Source: Kryptolebias marmoratus
Taxonomy: Eukaryota > Chordata > Actinopteri > Cyprinodontiformes > Rivulidae
Reading direction: 5' to 3'
Length of the DNA: 64,000 bases
Assembly: GCF_001649575.2 (NCBI RefSeq)
Contig: NC_051436.1
Location: 2,993,682-3,057,681 of the forward strand
The notes below the pieces were generated by a model. That model was not told the DNA's origin. It did not search any database and saw only the letters and a list, made by a program, of their open reading frames with translations. Of this stretch, positions 43,401 to 46,689 are shown piece after piece (the first letter of the stretch is position 1; every line of letters starts with the position of its first letter). The position numbers and the translations under genes were made by a program.

Positions 43401-45970
43401 TCCGGGAGGTCCTCAGGTCTCGGACGGTGTCCACGAACACGAAACCTGCAGAGAAACAAGAGTAGACGCTTCTGTTAAAGTAAAGGATGATGCTGCTGGA
43501 GACGAAGCAGCGCCGAATCAGGAGGAGAAACATCTGGTCAAAGGTGAAGGTTCGGCTGTAAAACCAGATCAGGCAGCCAGGTCCCGAACAGAGGACGGAG
43601 ACACTGTCCCGGTAACGTCTCTGAGGAGAAGCACGAGAGGAGCCAAAAACAAGCAGAAGACTGCTCAAGACAAAGAGCCGACCGTCATGACTCGATCTAC
43701 CAGAGGGAGGAAGGAACTAAAGACCGAGACAGAGAAGGACTCCGAAAGCGAGACCCCAAGGAGGACGAGGAGGACACCTGGCAGAGGCGGACAGGAGCGA
43801 AACAAACGGAAAGACACCCCGGAGGACTTCAGGGACAAAGATGCTGCAGCACGGAGAACGAGAGGCAGAACCAGGAAGACGATCGGACCGACTCCCGGTG
43901 AGACGACGAGATCTTCGTCTGTTAGACGGTCTCATCAGAACATCCGAACCCTGCATGTTGGCAATAATTAGGAAGGAAATGGTGACGAATAAGTTGGTGC
44001 CTTCAGAGTTTTTATTCCCTCCGTCCTCGCATTGGTAAAACTGGTCAGTTGAGGTTAAAACGGTTATTTCTGCTCCGTCATCAGTTTATCAGTTACACTA
44101 AAAACTGGTTTTAAATAGTTTAAAGGGACAGTTCAGAGCTTCCGCAGCTGGGTTTCTGTGGGTCATGGACTGTTTGTATCTTTGCGTGCTGTAAATAGAT
44201 CTTTGTTGGAGCTCAGTTTGAAGAAACAAAGTTTAATTCTGACAAGACTGACGAGCTAAAGGCTAGTCTGAGCGGAGCCGAGGCCGAAAAGTGGACCGCT
44301 GTTTTCGCATGAACGCCATTTCTAATTGCAATTATACTGTTTGTTTTTTTTTTCTGACAAAAATTGAACAATGTTTCATCAGGAAGTGGTCCAGGCTGCA
44401 GCAGGAAGCGCTACAGCTAGCTGCCAGCGTTTAGGTCACAGTGTGATGCAGTGGCGGCTGGCCAATAGAGGGCGCTATGGCGCCGCCCCACCACTCACAC
44501 TACCTTGAATAAGACGTAAAAAAAATTTTTTTTTAAATTAAATAGTACATTAAAAATATTTCGAAATATATGTATATATTTTTAGTTGTGTAAGATAAAT
44601 ATTTTATAGTTAATGATCAGTAAAGTTGTTTCGTTCTTCGACGTTGTCTGATTGGTGACGTATTTCCGCCCCGGGGCGCAAAAATCTTTGTCCATAGACG
44701 CTCGTTAAAAGTTGCACATGCGCAGTAGCTCCTCTTCAGTACAAGAGATAGGACGGTTCAGGGCGCTCCTCTGCTGCGCCCAGAGCTGACTCCGCCTCCT
44801 GCCGCCGGAGCGTGGGACTCCCGCCACGGGCTGACGTCACATCCGTCTGTCAGAAAGTTCGCCTGATTGAAAAGTCGAGCCGCGGGTGAGCTGCCTTTTA
44901 TTCAAAGACAGCAACAAGTTCATTGCGTCACTAAGTTACATAAATAAGTTCATAGTTAATAATTAGTTTAAGAAAATTGATGCTAAAACCTGTTAGAATG
45001 TTTGGTTTTGAATTCTAATCGGAGTGAGACATCCGACCTTCGTTATATTGTACGTGCAGAATACGTGACGTAGTGAGTGCTCTCACCATAAAACAAGCTT
45101 TGACGTAGTTTTTCTGGTAAAGTTTTGAAAAATAAGAAAGAAAACAGGTTTTATAAACGCTAAATGTGTCCTACAGACCTCCGTCTTTGTAAGTATTGGT
45201 GTTCAGGAAGCACTTATATGTACATTATATATAATTATATAATGTTGCTTCTGTTGTTTTAATTAATGTAAATACACTGGTGTGATGTATAATTACCAGC
45301 ATTGTAAAAAGGGTTAATAAGACGGTGTTTGTTTGAACGGCTCTGCTCAGACTAGCCATTAGCTCGTCAGTCTTGTCGATTTTGAGCCGTCTACAGCAGG
45401 TAAAATGTTTATTGTTCAGAATCCTTCCACAGAACCCAACTTTAAAAGATCTGACCTGTCCTTTAAAATTAAACCTGCATCTTTACAAATTCATCAGTTG
45501 AATCTCTGAATTAAAGTTTTATTGATGTTTTTCAGGCCTGAATAAACGGAGGATGGAGCTCAGTGAACCTGAAGCAAAGAGACCTCGTCCTCAGTGTCCT
45601 CGGTGTGTCCCTGCCGGCTTCAACCTGCCGCCGCTCGACCCTAAACCCCCCCTCGGTGAGAAGCTCAGAACGAGGACTCACACTTCAGGCTCCGAGCGTT
45701 TTTTTAAACGTTTCGTTTGTGCCGCTCCTCCTCAGGTGAGGAGTTCGCGAGCCCCGAGTCGGGCTTCTTCTGCGATCTCTGCTCCGTTTCCTCCGCCACC
45801 GAGGAGCGCCACCGCAGGAGCCGAACGCACGCTGTAAACCTGCAGGTACAGAAAAACGCACACGAGAAAATCCCCGCACGGGTTCCGTCGGCTCAGGCTC
45901 CTCATCGTCTGCGTTCCTCTTCCAGAATCGCGACTCGAAGCGCCGGCGGGCCGAAAACAGCTCTGACTGA
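1526..45970 (+). CDS. znf638: Gene 1: giant ZNF638-like protein with 13 RRM-like folds (about 64 coding exons)
   Basis: I rebuilt this gene exon by exon from GT-AG borders, open frames, matching phases and comparison between its internal copies. It is about 12.7 kb of coding sequence (about 4,250 aa), roughly twice the human protein. Order: N-terminal MATR3/ZNF638 motif, matrin-type zinc finger, RS domain, one RRM, basic spacer, three four-RRM modules with spacers, acidic/basic tail, C-terminal matrin-type zinc finger. The motif ending [17 protein letters not shown] followed by DWIVHQNTSLHLESCK is ZNF638-type rather than matrin-3-type. Human ZNF638 is a nuclear nucleic-acid-binding protein acting in chromatin silencing and splicing. 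One junction (exon ending near 41222 to exon 41834) does not keep phase as drawn. I see no other in-frame stop or broken splice site, so the gene looks functional. A shorter tandem paralogue follows at 51219. Confidence 0.85.
3275..3721 (+). CDS. znf638: Gene 1 exons 2-3 (3275-3336, 3683-3721): second half of zinc finger 1
   Basis: Exon 2 encodes DWIVHQNTSLHLESCKQLRK and exon 3 begins YPEWDG. With the CSLC at the end of exon 1 this completes a matrin/U1-type C2H2 finger (C-x2-C, then H-x5-H). The equivalent exons of gene 2 have the same lengths (62 and 39 nt) and phases. The donor after exon 2 is the weak GTCTGT. It is accepted because it keeps the frame (AA|A TAC) and matches gene 2. The 346-bp intron between them holds nothing I recognise. 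Confidence 0.88.
3818..5156 (+). CDS. znf638: Gene 1 exons 4-5 (3818-4126, 4249-5156): RS domain
   Basis: Both exons encode Arg/Ser-rich sequence. Exon 4 contains RSRSRSRPYSPRRRRPSH. Exon 5 holds a tandem array of SSPRRSPKRR-type decapeptides at about 4438-4800, then basic sequence to the donor CCAG|GTTTGC. RS domains of this family are nuclear and often concentrate in speckles, where SR-protein kinases can act on the Ser-Arg pairs. Frame is kept across the 4127-4248 intron (AG|G). Gene 2 has a shorter RS region without the array. Confidence 0.88.
4438..4800 (+). repeat. 30-bp coding minisatellite in the RS domain
   Basis: About twelve tandem 30-bp units (TCATCACCAAGGAGGAGCCC plus a ten-base variable end) each encode SSPRRSPKRR-like decapeptides. 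Units differ by codon-sized changes such as SPKRR, SLDRS and SQDRS. Because the unit is a multiple of three, copy-number change keeps the frame. The array also produces long spurious open frames on the minus strand. Confidence 0.92.
5270..5502 (+). CDS. znf638: Gene 1 exon 6: linker before RRM 1
   Basis: The exon encodes VQSLAKQPNIKEIFELVVPV and then a Ser-rich, Lys/Arg-containing tract, ending in phase 0 at CTCAAG|GTTGGT. The hydrophobic segment (IFELVVPVVIAEL) recurs in gene 2 exon 6 as [11 protein letters not shown], so it is a conserved short helix-like element between the RS domain and the first RRM. Confidence 0.85.
5633..9480 (+). CDS. znf638: Gene 1 exons 7-8 (5633-5767, 9382-9480): RRM 1
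   Basis: Exon 7 encodes [20 protein letters not shown], then VFLLKLKQE. Exon 8 encodes ATVCFERKEDAEKLRHVRSL. Together they give the beta-alpha-beta-beta-alpha-beta pattern of an RRM split by an intron after the third strand. Gene 2 has equal-length exons (135 and 99 nt). The RNP1 strand (ATVCFER) lacks the usual glycine/aromatic signature, so RNA contacts may be non-canonical. The 3.6-kb intron between the exons contains a 930-bp gap, a TTA microsatellite and a LINE tail. Confidence 0.85.
6418..6445 (+). repeat. TTA microsatellite
   Basis: About eight ATT/TTA triplets in gene 1 intron 7. Confidence 0.9.
7283..8212. other. Assembly gap (930 N) in gene 1 intron 7
   Basis: Run of N. Open frames of X residues across it are meaningless. 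Nothing in the flanks resembles the family 1 element. Confidence 0.99.
8580..8817 (+). mobile_element. LINE 3' UTR-like tail
   Basis: GGTTCTTCCTGTTAAAAGGG, AGTTTTTACTTTCCCCTGTC and the ending GTGAATTGGCGGTTTAAAAA are the familiar 3' tail of teleost CR1/L2-type LINEs. Non-coding. Confidence 0.6.
9568..11791 (+). CDS. znf638: Gene 1 exons 9-10 (9568-9626, 10836-11791): basic to mixed-charge spacer
   Basis: Exon 9 encodes GSESERALPAAKDQKQPSQ. Exon 10 is 956 nt and encodes a Lys-rich stretch (KHKKASAGKLRKKAKV), changing to Glu/Ala/Pro-rich sequence near its end (TAGSPAGSSAGIPAGAA). No folded domain is apparent. Gene 2 exons 9-10 begin similarly ([18 protein letters not shown]), so this is the ancestral spacer after RRM 1. 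It ends in phase 1, the same phase as the other spacer exons and as the donor before the last zinc-finger exons. Confidence 0.85.
9704..10356 (+). mobile_element. Inverted-repeat element, family 1, copy 2 (gapped)
   Basis: It starts CAGACCCTCCAGGATTTCAC and ends AAATCCTGGAGTGACTG, the inverted match of its start. The centre is an N run (9990-10116). It sits in gene 1 intron 9. Confidence 0.85.
11955..12278 (+). CDS. znf638: Module A lead-in exons (11955-12152, 12244-12278)
   Basis: The first exon is Ala/Pro-rich and ends TALTVGERIYWYCGPQKI. The second, only 35 nt, gives CVIAESILSSG. Counterparts are TVGERMESLLLPQNI in module B and LTITDKMI in module C. The shared TVGER core is the only strongly conserved part. 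The intron after it carries a fold-back repeat. Confidence 0.78.
11955..20599 (+). CDS. znf638: Gene 1 RRM module A (15 exons)
   Basis: Module A spans exons 11955-12152, 12244-12278, 12725-12877, 13546-13674, 13978-14016, 14312-14437, 14542-14668, 15860-16030, 16122-16153, 16335-16499, 17772-17906, 18691-18729, 18825-18965, 20124-20212 and 20576-20599. Phases run 1-1, 1-0, six borders of 0, 0-1, 1-1, 1-0, four borders of 0, 0-2, 2-2, the same series as modules B and C. It encodes a short lead-in, RRM a, a 13-residue exon, RRM b, a conserved linker, RRM c, another 13-residue exon, RRM d and WSKVRHVES. Entry and exit phases allow in-frame duplication of the whole block together with its spacer exon. 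Confidence 0.87.
12344..12549. mobile_element. Fold-back element, family 2, in gene 1
   Basis: About 206 bp whose two halves are inverted copies: CCAATCCTGGTCCTGGAGGG at the left pairs with the reverse complement of the right end. TCTGAATCAGGTGTGTTGGA also pairs with its left partner. It could form one long hairpin. Lies between the module A lead-in and RRM a. Confidence 0.8.
12725..14016 (+). CDS. znf638: Module A RRM a (12725-12877, 13546-13674) plus 13-residue exon (13978-14016)
   Basis: The first exon carries the RNP2-like strand LLLITNLPDF and the helix YTEAEVVNLLSKFGF. The second has the RNP1-like strand AFALMPNERS and LFLHIVKENL. The 39-nt exon encodes LGFYKSLMKLTPL. The layout corresponds to the second RRM of human ZNF638 (MLVSNLP ... 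KAYIEI). An internally deleted inverted-repeat element sits in the intron between the two RRM exons. Confidence 0.87.
13014..13489 (+). mobile_element. Inverted-repeat element, family 1, copy 3 (complete, internally deleted)
   Basis: It starts CAGACCCTCCAGGATTTTGC and ends AAATCCTGGAGGGATTG. It is the only copy with both ends and no N run. The central section seen next to the gaps in other copies is missing: ACTTCCTG joins directly to CAGACCAGGG. Confidence 0.85.
14312..14668 (+). CDS. znf638: Module A RRM b (14312-14437, 14542-14668)
   Basis: The first exon encodes LIYIRDISPSEADDLREALR and PLLNK. The second encodes VFIEFESVYDADRLGVWYSF and a basic tail. The split position after the third strand matches the other RRMs. 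VWYSFLKKG parallels a MYSFLKQ stretch that follows the second RRM in human ZNF638, so this is the second half of an ancestral RRM pair. A GT dinucleotide run lies in the intron near 14456-14485. Confidence 0.86.
14456..14485 (+). repeat. GT microsatellite
   Basis: About 14 GT dinucleotides just downstream of a donor site in module A RRM b. Confidence 0.9.
14771..15568 (-). mobile_element. Inverted-repeat element, family 1, copy 4 (gapped)
   Basis: Minus orientation, from CAGTTCCTTCCAGGATTTCG to AATCCTGGAGGGTCTG, with an N run at 15023-15338. In gene 1 between RRM b and the linker of module A. Confidence 0.85.
15860..16153 (+). CDS. znf638: Module A inter-pair linker (15860-16030, 16122-16153)
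   Basis: The 171-nt exon ends with TMTTNPYVFPTASPWFNIP. Modules B and C have exons of exactly the same length ending in almost the same sequence. The following short exon gives DFLTVQRKDIL. I do not recognise this motif from any named domain. Its strong conservation, Pro/aromatic content and fixed length suggest a structured or peptide-binding role, but no function can be assigned. Confidence 0.83.
16335..18729 (+). CDS. znf638: Module A RRM c (16335-16499, 17772-17906) plus 13-residue exon (18691-18729)
   Basis: The first exon encodes VMLTGLPEGNYKHEDVARLV and LQRR. The second encodes AFVYFYDREACCSFVRDHVK. The 39-nt exon gives EVMYRTFMKWSNA. AFVYFYD is the closest to a classical RNP1 in the module. 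The exon series repeats that of RRM a, showing that module A itself arose by doubling an RRM pair. A gapped inverted-repeat element occupies the intron. Confidence 0.87.
16791..17328 (+). mobile_element. Inverted-repeat element, family 1, copy 5 (5' truncated, gapped)
   Basis: It begins inside the family consensus (CCAAAATCAAGCAAACCCCG), lacking the first 55 bp or so, and ends AAATCCTGGAGGGATTG. N run at 17080-17156. Confidence 0.82.
17907..18690. other. Intron without recognised features
   Basis: AT-rich intron of module A between RRM c and its 13-residue exon. No repeat, RNA or additional exon is evident. Confidence 0.6.
18825..20599 (+). CDS. znf638: Module A RRM d (18825-18965, 20124-20212) and module end (20576-20599)
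   Basis: The first exon encodes HVPELQFLEKRLLCVELSET and FLPLANR. The second encodes ICIEMVGSSCVSNVLEEVSL. The 24-nt exon completes WSKVRHVES. The strands LLCVELS and ICIEMV lack the aromatic residues of classical RNP motifs, so this may be a protein-binding RRM-like fold. An RTE LINE fragment with a gap lies in the intron at about 19150-19690. Confidence 0.85.
19150..19690 (+). mobile_element. RTE-type LINE fragment with gap
   Basis: Upstream of the N run (19262-19517) the sequence encodes VKRELSQKAKLSIYRSIYVP. Downstream is a typical 3' end (GGACACGCTGGAGGGACTGG ... CCCGACCCCGGATAAG) followed by GGAT/GATG repeats. This pattern is common in teleost RTE elements. It lies in the intron of module A RRM d. 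Confidence 0.75.
20927..21765 (+). CDS. znf638: Gene 1 spacer exon after module A, with PPDVS repeats
   Basis: This 839-nt exon begins SLKLLKQRLKDAGEITINLD, a segment repeated at the start of the spacer exons after modules B and C. It is then low-complexity Pro/Ser/Glu/Lys. From about 21410 to 21655 it holds six or seven imperfect repeats built on STTKPPDVS. It ends in phase 1 (GCAG|GTATTC). Probably disordered. Confidence 0.87.
21410..21655 (+). repeat. Coding tandem repeat, TKPPDVS type
   Basis: Imperfect units of about 39-45 bp share the core AAACCTCCAGATGTTTCT and encode KPPDVS followed by S/T-rich residues and KST. All unit lengths keep the frame. The array is private to this spacer exon. 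Confidence 0.88.
21982..22248 (+). CDS. znf638: Module B lead-in exons (21982-22128, 22211-22248)
   Basis: The first exon is Pro/Ala/Ser-rich and ends TVGERMESLLLPQNI. The second (38 nt) gives CLENRIIMSKKQ. Position, phase and the TVGER core match the module A lead-in. Confidence 0.8.
21982..31101 (+). CDS. znf638: Gene 1 RRM module B (15 exons)
   Basis: Exons: 21982-22128, 22211-22248, 23187-23339, 25085-25213, 26818-26856, 27059-27184, 27256-27382, 28066-28236, 28309-28343, 28448-28609, 28699-28833, 29463-29501, 29592-29732, 30918-30994 and 31078-31101. Order, phases and most lengths equal those of module A (for example 153, 129, 39, 126, 127, 171, 135, 39, 141 and 24 nt). Four RRM-like folds are encoded as two pairs separated by the conserved linker. 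Introns hold L2- and L1-like fragments and a composite repeat. Confidence 0.87.
22408..22438 (+). repeat. ATT microsatellite
   Basis: Ten or so ATT triplets in the module B intron 22249-23186. The rest of that intron shows nothing I recognise. Confidence 0.9.
23187..26856 (+). CDS. znf638: Module B RRM a (23187-23339, 25085-25213) plus 13-residue exon (26818-26856)
   Basis: The exons encode LRLLLITNLPKYHDGCYTEA, then AFVLMQNYWSAREVFKSSVK, then FGFYKSLMELIQY. Lengths (153, 129, 39 nt) are identical to module A. The first intron contains an L2-like and an L1-like LINE fragment, and the second a composite repeat and a GGAAGGAGGCTA minisatellite. Confidence 0.87.
23800..24366 (+). mobile_element. 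L2-like LINE 3' fragment
   Basis: In shifted frames it encodes residues typical of the end of an L2-like reverse transcriptase ORF (SRPDYCNALFSCLDKSS; LQSIQNAAARLLTKSS), then LRSESPNLLVVPRTRLKTK. It finishes with the tail GAAAAGCGCTTTATAAATAA. Frame is broken. Confidence 0.75.
24470..24910 (+). mobile_element. L1/Tx1-like LINE fragment
   Basis: It encodes, with stops and shifts, CGQTNVGHTHIFWSCQELAT and YWQNVCLILKSILGYGL, similar to the zinc-knuckle-like region after the reverse transcriptase of L1-type elements. Immediately follows the L2-like fragment. Confidence 0.55.
25612..26583. mobile_element. Composite repeat: family 2 fold-back split by a second element
   Basis: The left half of a family 2 element (25612-25726) and its right half (from about 26525) flank roughly 800 bp bounded by GGACCCGGTCCCAATCC and ATTGGGGCCGGTCC, which are inverted repeats. 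The insert carries CGCCCTCCACCCTCCGCCCC and, at its right, a GGAAGGAGGCTA minisatellite (26375-26500). Related sequence with the same junction occurs at 60655-60850. Confidence 0.7.
26375..26500 (+). repeat. GGAAGGAGGCTA minisatellite
   Basis: Repeats of AAGGAGGCTAGAAGGAGGCT with GGAAGGTGG variants, purine-only over most of 120 bp. Part of the composite repeat in module B. Confidence 0.85.
27059..27382 (+). CDS. znf638: Module B RRM b (27059-27184, 27256-27382)
   Basis: The first exon encodes STIYVQNVSPSEARSLRDAL and PLLGK. The second encodes VFIEFESIRDADRFGVWYSL. Both lengths (126 and 127 nt) equal those of module A. The next intron (27383-28065) holds nothing I recognise. Confidence 0.86.
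27383..28065. other. Intron without recognised features
   Basis: Module B intron between RRM b and the linker exon. Nothing recognisable on either strand. Confidence 0.6.
28066..28343 (+). CDS. znf638: Module B inter-pair linker (28066-28236, 28309-28343)
   Basis: This 171-nt exon ends TMTTYPFVFPTASPWFIIP, one of three near-identical copies of the unnamed linker motif. The following 35-nt exon gives NFITVQKTTREW. A nearer donor (ACCC|GTGAGT) exists but would break the frame. Confidence 0.83.
28448..29501 (+). CDS. znf638: Module B RRM c (28448-28609, 28699-28833) plus 13-residue exon (29463-29501)
   Basis: The exons encode VMLTGLPEGNYKHEDVVKLV, then AFVYFNNRHLCYRFAEDYIK, then DEMYRSLMKWSNS. 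Bases 28481-28526 are identical over 46 nt to 16371-16416 of module A, including third positions. Confidence 0.87.
28887..29306. mobile_element. Small inverted-repeat element in module B
   Basis: About 420 bp with matching inverted ends: CAGACTTGCCAACCGTCCC at the left and CATTCCCAAATGTTGGCAAGTATG-like at the right (imperfect). No coding potential. Family not assigned. Confidence 0.5.
29592..31101 (+). CDS. znf638: Module B RRM d (29592-29732, 30918-30994) and module end (31078-31101)
   Basis: The exons encode HVPELESLQERLVCVELSET and FLPLANR, then ICIEMVEPSGVRKVVEKIPI, then RSKVRRVES. The middle exon is 77 nt instead of 89 in modules A and C, a four-codon deletion in frame. Confidence 0.85.
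30290..30730. other. Intron stretch with possible transposon remnant
   Basis: The minus strand has an 83-codon open frame (DPRWIKDVFISFNWKNSAQL) not conserved elsewhere in the window. It may be a decayed transposon piece. I cannot place it. Confidence 0.25.
31241..31345 (+). mobile_element. Inverted-repeat element, family 1, copy 6 (5' fragment)
   Basis: About 105 bp of the 5' end (CAGACCCTCCAGGATTTCAC to TTTGCCCAAAAC), directly upstream of the spacer exon at 31379. Confidence 0.8.
31379..32292 (+). CDS. znf638: Gene 1 spacer exon after module B, with PAAGPGP repeats and poly-Q
   Basis: This 914-nt exon starts SLKSLKQRLLDSSEITVNLD, homologous to the other spacer starts. It then carries a long Pro/Ala/Gly repeat at about 31490-31850, mixed Ser/Thr/Glu sequence, and a short poly-Gln near 32252-32278. 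It ends in phase 1 (GCAG|GTAGTT). It is probably disordered. Confidence 0.86.
31490..31850 (+). repeat. Coding minisatellite, PAAGPGP type
   Basis: Repeats of CCTGCTGCAGGACCAGGACC with 18-, 24- and 30-bp spacings, plus runs of GGACCA, encode Ala-Ala-Gly-Pro-Gly-Pro units. All are multiples of three. GGACCA hexamer runs make the array prone to slippage. Confidence 0.92.
32490..33190. repeat. Probable unassigned interspersed repeat in the intron before module C
   Basis: Long stretch with phrases common in fish repeats (CAGAGGAGACACATCTGTTC, CTGGCTTCTTCTTTGCCTGA). No open frame or clear ends. The assignment is from general appearance only. Confidence 0.35.
33490..33760 (+). CDS. znf638: Module C lead-in exons (33490-33645, 33726-33760)
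   Basis: The first exon is Ala/Glu/Lys-rich and ends NALTITDKMI. The second (35 nt) gives HFSSVKTILSQK. The TVGER core of modules A and B is not kept here. Confidence 0.78.
33490..40630 (+). CDS. znf638: Gene 1 RRM module C (15 exons)
   Basis: Exons: 33490-33645, 33726-33760, 34880-35029, 35630-35755, 36512-36556, 36808-36933, 37018-37150, 37899-38069, 38188-38222, 38377-38535, 38637-38768, 39624-39662, 39746-39886, 40440-40528 and 40607-40630. Phases match modules A and B, while several exons differ by one to three codons (150 versus 153, 126 versus 129, 45 versus 39, 133 versus 127). This makes C the most diverged copy. Introns carry an inverted-repeat element and two minisatellites. Confidence 0.86.
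33761..34879. other. Intron without recognised features
   Basis: AT-rich 1.1-kb intron before module C RRM a. No repeat match to the rest of the window. Confidence 0.6.
34880..36556 (+). CDS. znf638: Module C RRM a (34880-35029, 35630-35755) plus 15-residue exon (36512-36556)
   Basis: The exons encode ISLVVTNLPEFGGGCYTEAD, then AFVVHPAVKTVQKFFKASKS, then FSFYKFLKSVSENTI. The alignment with modules A and B is clear despite small length changes. The two introns contain a 330-bp dispersed repeat and a gapped inverted-repeat element. Confidence 0.86.
35290..35560 (+). repeat. 330-bp dispersed repeat, copy 1
   Basis: Shares GTCTTCAGAAATAATC, GGAAATCCCTTCGTATAA, TTGGGGATTCCC and AAATTTCAACAAACTATG with the copies at 41440, 49040 and 57545. 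Confidence 0.75.
35897..36424 (+). mobile_element. Inverted-repeat element, family 1, copy 7 (gapped)
   Basis: It starts CAGACCCTCCAGGATTTCGC and ends AATCCTGGAAGGACTG, with an N run at 36185-36233. Between the module C RRM a exons and their 15-residue exon. Confidence 0.85.
36808..37150 (+). CDS. znf638: Module C RRM b (36808-36933, 37018-37150)
   Basis: The first exon encodes VVYIRNISPSEATDLKDALS and PLLNK. The second encodes VFVEFENPCDADRLGVWYSF followed by a basic tail. ISPSEA and DADRLGVWYSF are shared with the other copies. Confidence 0.86.
37385..37790 (+). repeat. GGTGAAAGG minisatellite in module C intron
   Basis: Degenerate units of about 20-40 bp built on GGTGAAAGGGGGTCTGTTGG and TCGAGGTGAAAGGAGGTCTG, about 400 bp in all. 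Purine-rich on the plus strand. Confidence 0.85.
37899..38222 (+). CDS. znf638: Module C inter-pair linker (37899-38069, 38188-38222)
   Basis: This 171-nt exon ends TMTTSPYVFPTACPWFNIP, the third copy of the conserved unnamed motif. The next exon (35 nt) gives HWTMREIRHKK. Confidence 0.83.
38377..39662 (+). CDS. znf638: Module C RRM c (38377-38535, 38637-38768) plus 13-residue exon (39624-39662)
   Basis: The exons encode VMLTGLPAATYTHEDVAKLV, then AFVFFSSWDACFRFFQSHIR, then ESMYRYLMELSNI. A G-rich minisatellite fills much of the intron before the 39-nt exon. Confidence 0.86.
38821..39290 (+). repeat. G-rich minisatellite in module C intron
   Basis: About 15 units of roughly 28 bp around GGTTAGGTTTAGGGCCAGGG and GTCCGA, with scattered changes. 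The plus strand carries dense GGG runs. It fills most of the intron between RRM c and its 13-residue exon. Confidence 0.9.
39746..40630 (+). CDS. znf638: Module C RRM d (39746-39886, 40440-40528) and module end (40607-40630)
   Basis: The exons encode HVPDLKSLADRLLCVEVSGT and FLPLANR, then IYIEMAESSGVTKVVENLSV, then WNQVGRIEP. Lengths 141, 89 and 24 nt equal those of module A. Confidence 0.85.
39887..40439. other. Intron without recognised features
   Basis: Module C intron inside RRM d. Two overlapping short open frames are not conserved in the equivalent introns of modules A and B. Confidence 0.6.
40871..42265 (+). CDS. znf638: Gene 1 exons after module C (40871-41222, 41834-41889, 42203-42265), acidic
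   Basis: The first exon starts SLKSRKQRLQDCKRIAVNLE, homologous to earlier spacer starts, then becomes acidic (EEDCETDAGTAEKKKEE). Drawn to GAG|GTGACT it ends in phase 0, but the next exon reads sensibly only after a one-base remainder (KAHSDSNGFDQPDASGSV). The earlier spacers all end in phase 1. Either the first exon ends elsewhere (for example AAAG|GTTCAG near 40970) or a small exon is missed. The third exon encodes SGEGGSSSGAATDEDASQKK. Confidence 0.6.
41440..41735 (-). repeat. 330-bp dispersed repeat, copy 2
   Basis: Reverse orientation: AAGCTTCAAAATGATCTGTA, GTTTGTTGAAATTTGGTG, CGAAGGGATTTCCC and GATTTTTTCTGAAGAC. It lies in the intron where the exon phase problem occurs. Confidence 0.75.
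42709..43897 (+). CDS. znf638: Gene 1 exon 61: acidic FVTIDEI motif and mixed-charge tail
   Basis: This 1,189-nt exon begins AGEDTEDVRSS and contains NFEDFVTIDEISEDGG. The FVTVDEI-type acidic motif is characteristic of ZNF638, where the human protein has many copies and this one has a single clear copy. The rest is Ser-rich, then Glu/Lys-rich, ending Arg-rich (RRTRRTPGRGG, RRTRGRTRKT). It ends in phase 1 at the strong donor CCCG|GTGAGA. Reading through that donor gives only a short tail to a stop at 43971. Confidence 0.87.
44119..45467. mobile_element. 1.35-kb element with long terminal inverted repeats, probably nested
   Basis: TTTAAAGGGACAGTTCAGA at the left is inverted at the right end (TCTGACCTGTCCTTTAAA). 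Internally 44242-44280 and 45339-45377 are inverted copies with two mismatches in 39. The inside contains CAGTGGCGGCTGGCCAATAG at 44449, which looks like the start of an hAT-like element, so a nested insertion is likely. It fills gene 1 intron 61. No transposase frame is seen. Confidence 0.7.
45536..45970 (+). CDS. znf638: Gene 1 last exons (45536-45655, 45736-45845, 45926-45970): C-terminal zinc finger
   Basis: The first exon gives LNKRRMELSEPEAKRPRPQC. The second carries the matrin-type finger GFFCDLCSVSSATEERH.....H (C-x2-C, H-x5-H). The last ends RDSKRRRAENSSD and TGA. Human ZNF638 also ends in a matrin-type finger followed by a basic tail. The KRRR/RPRP runs may act in nuclear localisation. 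Gene 2 has a homologous finger. Confidence 0.88.
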
Positions 45971-46230
45971 TTGAGTCTTTCCTCGTTAAATTACCGACTG
46001 CTCCGAGGTCGGAACGTCTGGAAACGAGGCTTTGTTTCCCGACGGACCGGAACGTTTCCATGTTTTCCACTGGAAAGACTTTGAATGTTTTATTTTTTTC
46101 CAGAATGTATTCAGAATTTGCACCTTTTACCTGATGGAATGATGAACACAGAAAGTGTTGCTTTTTTTACTTTTATACTTGTCACTATTTTTTTTACAAG
46201 CACAGAAATGCAATTTTATTAGATATTTTC

Positions 46231-46236
46231 AATAAA
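46231..46236 (+). terminator. Poly(A) signal of gene 1
   Basis: AATAAA lies 260 bp after the stop codon at 45970, the first clear canonical hexamer downstream. A 3' UTR of about 280 nt is inferred. Confidence 0.55.
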
Positions 46237-46689
46237 AGAAAGAAATGTACATAATTACACAGCAGTATTAATCACACAGACAGTATTTTGTTTGAATCTT
46301 TGGTTAAATTTCTCTTGAAGGAAAAGTCCGACATATTATTTTTGTTTTTATAATGCGATAATATCGTGAATTAAAGACGTTTAAATAGTTGGAATCTTTT
46401 GTTTTTTTTCTCTTGACTGATGGAAAACTAAAGATGGCTGAAAATTACAGAAATGAAAGATGTTTCTGGAAAAAAAAAATAGAATCTAGGAGGTAAAACT
46501 AAGACTATTTAGGTTTCTTTTTTCCTCAAAAGATTAAAACTTATAATAATAGTTTTTGTTTCTGACTCGCATATTTTCAGCATCTGTGAGCCGTGCACAA
46601 AATGCAAAAAAAAAAAAAGAGTAAAAATATTCATTTTTTTTTACGAGATCCACCTTTTTAAACAGGTTTGTCTTCAGAAATTATGAAAG

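Noticed and set aside
1526..43971. Each RRM module as a separate gene
   Set aside because: No start codon context, promoter or poly(A) pattern was found between modules. Phases run through continuously and the spacer exons join the modules.
43898..43971. Read-through C-terminus of exon 61 (RSHQNIRTLHVGNN)
   Set aside because: A strong GTGAGA donor at 43898 joins in phase to the zinc-finger exons. Gene 2 shows the same phase at its equivalent junction.
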